A DNA stretch of 16,972 nt from JAKSSE01 sp045597645 (lineage in GTDB: Bacteria > Bacillota > Clostridia > Lachnospirales > Lachnospiraceae), in the NCBI GenBank assembly GCA_045597645.1, contig JAZLKM010000050.1, forward strand, positions 1-16,972, given 5' to 3'. The notes beneath the pieces were generated by a model. The model was given only the letters and a program-made list of their open reading frames with translations. It was not told where the DNA came from and did not search any database. Within the stretch, counting starts at the first letter, position 1, and the number at the start of each line of letters is the position of its first letter. Both the position numbers and the translations under genes were made by a program. Shown piece by piece: positions 7,608-13,590 of the stretch.

Positions 7608-9005
7608 ATGGAAAAGTCAATGGAGAAAATCGTAGCACTGGCAAAAGCCAGAGGCTTTGTTTATCCGGGATCAGAGATCTACGGCGGTCTTGCGAATACC
7701 TGGGACTATGGTAACTTGGGCGTTGAGCTCAAGAATAATGTAAAAAAGGCATGGTGGCAGAAGTTTGTGCAGGAAAACCCATACAACGTAGGTGTTGATT
7801 GCGCTATTCTTATGAATCCTCAGACATGGGTTGCATCAGGACATCTGGGCGGATTCTCAGATCCACTTATGGACTGCAAGGAATGCCATGAGAGATTCCG
7901 TGCAGATAAGCTCATTGAGGACTATTCAGCTGAGAGTGGCAAAGCTCTTCCGAAGCCTGTAGATGCATTTTCACAGGAAGAGATGAAGGCATACATTGAA
8001 GAGAACAATATTGTATGTCCTACCTGCGGTAAGCATAACTTTACTGATATCAGACAGTTCAACCTTATGTTTAAGACCTTCCAGGGAGTAACTGAGGATG
8101 CAAAAAATACAGTATATTTAAGACCAGAGACAGCACAGGGTATCTTTGTAAACTTTAAGAATGTACAGCGTACATCAAGAAAGAAGATACCTTTCGGTAT
8201 TGGACAGATAGGTAAGTCATTCCGTAACGAAATTACACCAGGTAACTTCACCTTTAGAACACGTGAGTTCGAGCAGATGGAGCTTGAGTTCTTCTGCGAG
8301 CCGGGAACTGACCTTGAGTGGTTCCAGTATTGGAGAGGCTTCTGCCGTGATTGGCTTCTTTCTCTTGGAATGAAGGAGGAGGAGATGAGACTTCGTGATC
8401 ACGATCCGGAGGAGCTTTGCTTCTACTCAAAGGGTACTACGGATATCGAATTCCTTTTCCCATTTGGTTGGGGCGAGCTTTGGGGCATAGCAGACCGTAC
8501 TGACTATGACTTGACTCAGCATCAGAACACTTCTGGTGAGGATATGCTCTATTTCGATGATGTTAAGAATGAAAAGTATGTGCCTTATGTAATTGAGCCA
8601 TCACTTGGAGCTGACCGTGTGGTACTCGCATTCCTATGCGCAGCATATGATGAGGAGAATATTGGTACAGAAGAGAATCCGGATATGAGAACAGTACTTC
8701 ATTTCCATCCGGCACTTGCACCTGTAAAGATTGGTATTCTTCCACTTTCAAAGAAGCTTAACGAGGGCGCTGAGAAGATATATGCAGAGCTTTCAAAGCT
8801 CTATAACTGTGAGTTCGATGACAGAGGAAATATAGGTAAGAGATATCGCCGTCAGGACGAGATTGGAACACCATTCTGCATTACCTATGATTTCGAGTCA
8901 GAGAACGATGGAATGGTAACAGTACGTGAGCGTGACAGCATGGAGCAGGAGCGCGTTGCCATTGACAAGCTTGAAGAGTATTTCAGAGAGAAAATGAAGT
9001 TCTAA
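7608..9005 (+). CDS. glyS: Glycine--tRNA ligase, homodimeric type
   Basis: Class IIa synthetase that charges tRNA-Gly, of the alpha2 (eukaryote-like) single-chain type rather than the alpha2beta2 GlyQ/GlyS type. The 465-residue length is normal. Motifs visible: N-terminal 'ARGFVYPGSEIYGGLANTWDYG', four Cys in two CxxC pairs (C90/C93 and C137/C140, a likely zinc site), motif 2 beginning at F205 ('FRNEITPGNFTFRTREFEQ'), motif 3 at 330-337 ('EPSLGADR'), and the C-terminal anticodon-binding domain from 'LAPVKIGILPLSKK'. The start at 7608 is preceded by GGAGG at a good distance; M5 (7620) is a less favoured alternative. No T-box leader is visible. Transcription probably ends at the hairpin 9024-9050. 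Confidence 0.97.
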   Translation: MEKSMEKIVALAKARGFVYPGSEIYGGLANTWDYGNLGVELKNNVKKAWWQKFVQENPYNVGVDCAILMNPQTWVASGHLGGFSDPLMDCKECHERFRADKLIEDYSAESGKALPKPVDAFSQEEMKAYIEENNIVCPTCGKHNFTDIRQFNLMFKTFQGVTEDAKNTVYLRPETAQGIFVNFKNVQRTSRKKIPFGIGQIGKSFRNEITPGNFTFRTREFEQMELEFFCEPGTDLEWFQYWRGFCRDWLLSLGMKEEEMRLRDHDPEELCFYSKGTTDIEFLFPFGWGELWGIADRTDYDLTQHQNTSGEDMLYFDDVKNEKYVPYVIEPSLGADRVVLAFLCAAYDEENIGTEENPDMRTVLHFHPALAPVKIGILPLSKKLNEGAEKIYAELSKLYNCEFDDRGNIGKRYRRQDEIGTPFCITYDFESENDGMVTVRERDSMEQERVAIDKLEEYFREKMKF

Positions 9006-9014
9006 TTACCAATA

Positions 9015-9024
9015 GTGTTAACAC
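9015..9024. promoter_or_regulatory. Perfect palindrome GTGTTAACAC, possible operator
   Basis: A perfect 10-bp palindrome between glyS and the GH3 gene, sharing its last base with the glyS terminator stem. The TGTTAACA core resembles LacI-type operators that often control glycosidase genes. No regulator gene is in the window, so this is only a candidate. Confidence 0.25.
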
Positions 9025-9057
9025 AATCGAGCTCATCATGGGCTCGATTGCTTTTCC
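9024..9057 (+). terminator. Intrinsic terminator of glyS
   Basis: CAATCGAGC (9024-9032) and GCTCGATTG (9042-9050) form a perfect 9-bp stem with a 9-nt loop, followed by CTTTTCC. It lies 18 nt after the glyS stop, and the T run is short, so termination may be partial. It overlaps an in-frame upstream ATG (9038) of the GH3 gene, which argues against that start. Confidence 0.75.
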
Positions 9058-9073
9058 ATTAAAAGGGGGGTAT

Positions 9074-11509
9074 ATGAACGCAATTAAAGATGCAATAGCA
9101 AACATACTAAAAAAGCCAAAGGATGAGACCGATGTGTCTCAGTCACTTACTACCGATAAGGGAGTAGTGGCAGATTTTGTGCCGGGATTGTGGGAGAAAA
9201 TCCGTCAGGCCAGTGCAGAGGGAATTGTACTTCTGGAAAATGATAATACACTTCCACTTACAGGACGCCGCAAGATAGCACTTTTTGGCCGCCATGCTGT
9301 AGATATGTTCTATGTGGGATACGGCTCAGGCGGAGATATTCATCCGGATCATTTTGTAAGTCTGCGCGATGCTCTTAGAGAGGAGCAGAATTTTATCCTT
9401 GACGAGGAACTTTGCTCTGTATATGACGAGTGGAGGAGCGATAAGAAAAATGCTGTAGGTACGTACACCTGGGGAAAGTGGCCAATGAGTTATGTGGAGA
9501 TGCCGCTGACTGAGGAGTATGTGTCAAAGGTGGCTTCTCGCAATGATACTGCAATCGTTGCAATTGGAAGAGCAGCGGGTGAGGACAGAGAGAATGAGTA
9601 TGAAGAGGGCAGCTACAAGCTCACTAAAGTTGAACGCAATATGCTTGATGCTGTCACCAACAATTTTAAAAATGTAATTGTTGTAGTAAATAGCGGCAAT
9701 GTTATTGACATGTCATGGGCAGAAGATTATGGCAAGAAAATTAGCGCATTGCTTATGGTATGGCAGGGTGGAATGGAGATGGGCCATTCTATTTGTGATG
9801 TACTCACAGGAAGATGTAATCCATCAGGACGTCTGTCAGACACTATAGCTCGCAAATATAAGGACTATCCTAGCTCAGACAACTTTGGAGACAAGGTAAA
9901 GGCCGATTACGCAGAGGATATATATGTAGGTTATAGGTATTTTGAGACTTTTGCCAAGGATAAGGTGTTGTATCCGTTCGGATATGGACTTAGCTATACT
10001 AAGTTTGAAATGTCTGTATGTAGATTTGCATTTGCAAACAATATGGTCTCTATGGACGTTAAAGTCACAAATGCTGGAGACTGCTATGGGCGTGAAGTTG
10101 TTCAAGTATATATGTGTGCACCGCAGGGGGCTCTCGGCAAGCCTGAAAAGTCACTTATAGCATTTGCAAAGACTGGCTATATTGCTCCAGGAGAGTCAGA
10201 AGTGGTAAGCATTGTAGCTTCCAGTGATATGCTATGGTCATATGATGATACCGGTGCTACTGGAAATATACATTCGTTTGTAATGGAAGCTGGCGAGTAC
10301 AGAATCGTTATAGGACCAAATTGCAGAGATACCAAGCTTGCAGGCAGCTTTGTTATATCTGATACTCATGTTATGAAAAAGGTGCGTGAAGCCCTTATGG
10401 TCAAGGACAGCTTTAAGAGAATCGTGGCAAAAGAAGGCAAGAACAGTATAGTTAAAGATACCCAGATAGTACCTTTAGGACAGGCTTCGTTGAAGGAACG
10501 AATCCTCAAGGAAATGCCGGAAGATTTAGAGCGCGATACAGCCAATAAATATACATTTGACCAGATTAGGACAGGGGAGATTACTGCTGAGCAATTTATG
10601 GCAACACTCAATGACAGTCAGCTGTGTGCACTTACCCGAGGTCAAGGTGTCATGCCTAGCCCATTCGGTGTAAGTGGCAATACAGGAATCATGGGGGGCT
10701 CAGAACAGTCGCTTAGGGATAGAGGCGTACCTACAATTGTCACCTGCGATGGACCAGCAGGAGCAAGGATAAATGGACAGACCTCACTTATCCCATGTGG
10801 TACAAATTTGGCATGTACTTGGGATGTAAATCTTGTTCAGGAGCTCTTTACATTGCTTTCAATAGAGACCTTATCGTTGGGAATAGATGTAATGCTCTCG
10901 CCGGGATTAAATATTCATAGAAATCCCCTTTGCGGACGTAATTTTGAGTATTTTTCTGAGGACCCACTTATCGCAGGAAAAATGGCAACAGCGGCAGTGC
11001 TTGGACTTCAGTCGCAAGGAAAGTCAGCATGTCCAAAGCATTTTGCATGTAACAATCAGGAGACTAGCAGGAATACAAATGATTCTCGAGTATCTAATAG
11101 AGCACTTAGAGAAATATACCTCAAGGGCTTTGAAATCGTGGTAAGAGATGCAAAGCCTAAGGCGATAATGACCTGTTACAACAAGATTAACGGAGTCTGG
11201 GGACATTATAATTACGATCTAGTGCAGACGATACTTAGGCGTGAATGGGGCTTTGATGGCCTTGTTATGACTGACTGGTGGATGCAGCATGATGTATCAC
11301 CTGAATTTGAGAATATCAGGGATAACGCGTATAGAGTTAGGGCAAGCGTTGACGTAGTAATGCCTGGTGATTTTGACAGGTCTCCAAAGGATTACGTTGA
11401 GGACGAGAATTTTACCGAATCAATGGGACAGGAGAATGGACTTACTAGAGGCGAGCTTGCAAGAAGTGGTCAGAAAGTAATCGAGTTTGCGTTCAATGTT
11501 GGAAAGTAG
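9074..11509 (+). CDS. GH3 beta-glycosidase with swapped domain order
   Basis: Family 3 glycoside hydrolase, 811 residues, with no signal peptide, so cytoplasmic. It probably releases terminal beta-linked glucose (or another sugar) from an imported glycoside. The domain order is reversed relative to most GH3: the C-terminal-type alpha/beta sandwich comes first (~45-275; 'EGIVLLENDNTLPL', with the Glu-rich loop 170-178 as acid/base candidate), then a fibronectin-III-like domain ('VTNAGDCYGREVVQVY', ~310-430), then the catalytic TIM barrel (~515-760; 'CDGPAGAR', 'K655-H656' motif, nucleophile D734 in 'VMTDWW'). This order is known for BglA-type enzymes of Butyrivibrio fibrisolvens and Ruminococcus albus. 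The start was chosen at 9074 because an AAAAGGGGGG site lies just upstream; the in-frame ATG at 9038 sits in the glyS terminator. The next gene starts 6 nt downstream. Confidence 0.92.
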   Translation: MNAIKDAIANILKKPKDETDVSQSLTTDKGVVADFVPGLWEKIRQASAEGIVLLENDNTLPLTGRRKIALFGRHAVDMFYVGYGSGGDIHPDHFVSLRDALREEQNFILDEELCSVYDEWRSDKKNAVGTYTWGKWPMSYVEMPLTEEYVSKVASRNDTAIVAIGRAAGEDRENEYEEGSYKLTKVERNMLDAVTNNFKNVIVVVNSGNVIDMSWAEDYGKKISALLMVWQGGMEMGHSICDVLTGRCNPSGRLSDTIARKYKDYPSSDNFGDKVKADYAEDIYVGYRYFETFAKDKVLYPFGYGLSYTKFEMSVCRFAFANNMVSMDVKVTNAGDCYGREVVQVYMCAPQGALGKPEKSLIAFAKTGYIAPGESEVVSIVASSDMLWSYDDTGATGNIHSFVMEAGEYRIVIGPNCRDTKLAGSFVISDTHVMKKVREALMVKDSFKRIVAKEGKNSIVKDTQIVPLGQASLKERILKEMPEDLERDTANKYTFDQIRTGEITAEQFMATLNDSQLCALTRGQGVMPSPFGVSGNTGIMGGSEQSLRDRGVPTIVTCDGPAGARINGQTSLIPCGTNLACTWDVNLVQELFTLLSIETLSLGIDVMLSPGLNIHRNPLCGRNFEYFSEDPLIAGKMATAAVLGLQSQGKSACPKHFACNNQETSRNTNDSRVSNRALREIYLKGFEIVVRDAKPKAIMTCYNKINGVWGHYNYDLVQTILRREWGFDGLVMTDWWMQHDVSPEFENIRDNAYRVRASVDVVMPGDFDRSPKDYVEDENFTESMGQENGLTRGELARSGQKVIEFAFNVGK

Positions 11510-11515
11510 GTAAAT

Positions 11516-12403
11516 ATGTCTACAGCTAGCAATATCATAAGAGCTCAGTTTGGAGCTGGAGATAAACAGCGCGATGCAGGTCTTGAGATACCGCCTGAGG
11601 TGGAGGTAGTACGAGACCTGTACTATGGTGATGACCATGACTGGCAGGTGCTGGATCTGAATCTTCCAAAGGAAAGAGATGAATCACCATTGCCAGTAGT
11701 TGTCAGCTTTCACGGCGGAGCATGGGTGTATGGGGATAAAGAGGTATATAAGTTTTATTGTGCAAGCCTTGCAAAGCGTGGATTTGCTGTGGTAAATTTC
11801 ACATACCGACTAGCACCTGAATTTAAGTTCCCGGCTAGCTTGGTCGATATGAATCTTGTAATGAAGTGGATTCATGAAAATGCAACAATTTATAACTTGG
11901 ATGTGAAAAATATATATGCAGTAGGCGACTCGGCGGGAGCACATATGCTGTCACTACATTGTGCCGTATGTACCAACAGGGAGTACGCAGACAAGATCGG
12001 AGTGCCCTATGAGCACAAATATTTGCCAAAAGCAGTAGCATTAAACTGCGGCAAGTATGACATGAGCAAGCTGGACAGCGAGAACTTAAATGAGAAAATC
12101 ATGAAGGATTTCCTTGGTGAAGAAGGTATTGAGAAGAGAACAGAGCTTGTCAATGTATTGAGCTGGATTACAAAGGATTTTCCACCAGCCTATATAATGA
12201 CCTGCAATGAGGATTTTCTAAGAGATCAGGCACCACTTATGGCTGCAAGACTCATTGAGCTTAAAGTTCCATTTGAATTTAAATTTTACGGTGACAAAAA
12301 TACAACGTTATATCATGTATTTCACTGCGACATGCGAAATGAGCAGGGCAGTAAATGCAATGATGATGAGATAGGATTTTTCAGGAAGTTCCTGATTAAT
12401 TAA
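11516..12403 (+). CDS. Alpha/beta-hydrolase (HSL/esterase-lipase type)
   Basis: A 295-residue serine hydrolase, most like the hormone-sensitive-lipase/carboxylesterase group. The oxyanion-hole motif H66-G-G-A-W70 is followed by the nucleophile elbow G137-D-S139-A-G ('VGDSAGAHM'). The likely catalytic Asp is D233 in 'CNEDFLRDQAP', and the catalytic His is H267 or H270 in 'YHVFHCD'. No signal peptide is seen, so it acts in the cytoplasm, probably on a short acyl or aryl ester. It starts 6 nt after the GH3 stop with a weak ribosome binding site, suggesting co-translation; the pairing suggests removal of an ester decoration from the same glycoside, which is inference. Substrate (acetyl, feruloyl or other) cannot be told from sequence. 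Confidence 0.9.
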   Translation: MSTASNIIRAQFGAGDKQRDAGLEIPPEVEVVRDLYYGDDHDWQVLDLNLPKERDESPLPVVVSFHGGAWVYGDKEVYKFYCASLAKRGFAVVNFTYRLAPEFKFPASLVDMNLVMKWIHENATIYNLDVKNIYAVGDSAGAHMLSLHCAVCTNREYADKIGVPYEHKYLPKAVALNCGKYDMSKLDSENLNEKIMKDFLGEEGIEKRTELVNVLSWITKDFPPAYIMTCNEDFLRDQAPLMAARLIELKVPFEFKFYGDKNTTLYHVFHCDMRNEQGSKCNDDEIGFFRKFLIN

Positions 12404-12411
12404 TATATTCT

Positions 12412-12421
12412 CAAAGGGGGA
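12412..12421 (+). promoter_or_regulatory. Very strong ribosome binding site
   Basis: AAAGGGGGAG lies 6 nt before the ATG at 12428, the strongest such site of the cassette beside the GH3 one. It suggests the membrane protein is translated efficiently despite its internal position. Confidence 0.65.
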
Positions 12422-12427
12422 GAAAAA

Positions 12428-13474
12428 ATGTTATTCCAAGTCACAAGTATGTGGCAGATACTCGGATGGATCCTTGTATTTGCCGGCCTTGTTCTGTTGA
12501 ATGAGGTAGCACGTCGCACTAAGGCAGGCGGCTATGGTATTTTTGTAGGAGTTCTTGCAATTCTTACTGTTTACTTCATAGCAGTAGCTGTTGGTGCAAA
12601 AACAGGAGCTGCATGGGCTCTTAAAAATCAGACCTACCTGTATATGAATGGTTGGTTCCATTACGCGAAGCTGTACGCTGCAACCGCAGGATGCATCGGT
12701 TTCATGCTTCTTAAGTACAAGACCTCTATCGGAAAGACCGAGTGGTTTAAGTGCTGGCCTTTTATAATCGTTGCAATTAATATTTTGATTGCAGTAGGAT
12801 CAGACTTCGAGTCTGCTATCAAGGGCGCTCATGCTCTTGCAACTACCGGATCAGCTTACTGGTACTCATCAGAGGGTGTATGGCTCTACGGTGGATGGTG
12901 GAACTGGGTTAATGGTATCGCAGGTATACTTAACATCTTCTGTATGACAGGATGGTGGGGAATCTACTCTTCAAAGAAGAAGGACGATATGCTTTGGCCA
13001 GATATGACAATTTGGTTCATCGTTGCATATGACCTGTGGAACTTCACCTACACTTATCTCAATCTTCCTACCCACAGCTGGTATTGCGGATTCGCGCTTC
13101 TTCTTGCGCCTACATTTGCAAATGCTTTCTGGAACAAGGGTGGCTGGATTCAGAACCGTGCAAACACACTTGCTATCTGGTGCATGTTCGCTCAGGTGCT
13201 TCCGCTCTTCCAGATTAGCGGTCGTTTCTCAGTACTTCCGGTACTTTACGGTGATGGCTGGACTGATGGTATGTCACTTCTCAACAGCACCGTGGCACCT
13301 GCAGTTGCAAAGTATCAGGCACAGGGCGTTATGGCGCTTGCAGCACTTTTTGCAAATGTTATCTGCCTTACTGTTATTATTAAGAGAGCAATTATTGCTA
13401 AGAAGAATCCTTACAAGAACGAGATTTTTGTTGGAACTAAGGATTATGTAGAGGCAATGGAGAGAGCTGAATAA
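12428..13474 (+). CDS. Trp-rich polytopic membrane protein (DUF5692-like)
   Basis: A 348-residue integral membrane protein with roughly eight or nine hydrophobic helices, resembling the DUF5692 family of unknown function (family name given from memory, moderate certainty). It is strikingly rich in tryptophan (21 of 348), clustered in 'GVWLYGGWWNWVNG', 'MTGWWGIYSS' and 'PTHSWYCGF', together with many Tyr and Phe. Aromatic clusters of this kind commonly bind sugars or flat ligands. The C-terminal tail is cytoplasmic-looking (KKNPYKNEIFVGTKDYVEAMERAE). It lies 24 nt downstream of the esterase gene, with a strong ribosome binding site, as the last gene of a GH3-esterase cassette whose enzymes are cytoplasmic. 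A permease or glycoside-binding role would fit, but no transporter motif is present. Confidence 0.85.
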   Translation: MLFQVTSMWQILGWILVFAGLVLLNEVARRTKAGGYGIFVGVLAILTVYFIAVAVGAKTGAAWALKNQTYLYMNGWFHYAKLYAATAGCIGFMLLKYKTSIGKTEWFKCWPFIIVAINILIAVGSDFESAIKGAHALATTGSAYWYSSEGVWLYGGWWNWVNGIAGILNIFCMTGWWGIYSSKKKDDMLWPDMTIWFIVAYDLWNFTYTYLNLPTHSWYCGFALLLAPTFANAFWNKGGWIQNRANTLAIWCMFAQVLPLFQISGRFSVLPVLYGDGWTDGMSLLNSTVAPAVAKYQAQGVMALAALFANVICLTVIIKRAIIAKKNPYKNEIFVGTKDYVEAMERAE

Positions 13475-13519
13475 TTATAGTAAAAAATTAATAAAATGCT
13501 AGTAATATTTTGACATTGG

Positions 13520-13528
13520 TGATATATT
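13520..13528 (+). promoter_or_regulatory. Possible extended -10 element upstream of ppdK
   Basis: TGATATATT matches an extended -10 (TGnTATAAT-like) in an AT-rich stretch. A TTGACA at 13510-13515 is too close to act as its -35 box. If used, transcription would start around 13535, right at the GC-rich hairpin. Confidence 0.3.
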
Positions 13529-13535
13529 ATTAGTG

Positions 13536-13571
13536 CGCCCCACACATGCGGTGGGGCGTATTTATTTTTTT
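13536..13571 (+). terminator. GC-rich hairpin with T tract before ppdK
   Basis: CGCCCCAC (13536-13543) pairs perfectly with GTGGGGCG (13551-13558), with a 7-nt loop and then TATTTATTTTTTT. This is a textbook intrinsic terminator for the upstream cassette, 60 nt after its last stop. It is only 20 nt before the ppdK ATG, leaving no room for a promoter in between, so ppdK transcription must pass through it and it may act as an attenuator or a protective 5' stem. Confidence 0.75.
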
Positions 13572-13590
13572 ACTTGAAAGGGGAATTAGT

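Noticed and set aside
9038..9073. Upstream ATG for the GH3 gene
   Set aside because: It lies in the loop of the glyS terminator and lacks a ribosome binding site, whereas 9074 follows AAAAGGGGGG.
13546..13590. Upstream ATG for ppdK
   Set aside because: It lies in the hairpin loop at 13544-13550 and would add 15 residues absent from the family; 13591 has GAAAGGGGA in front.
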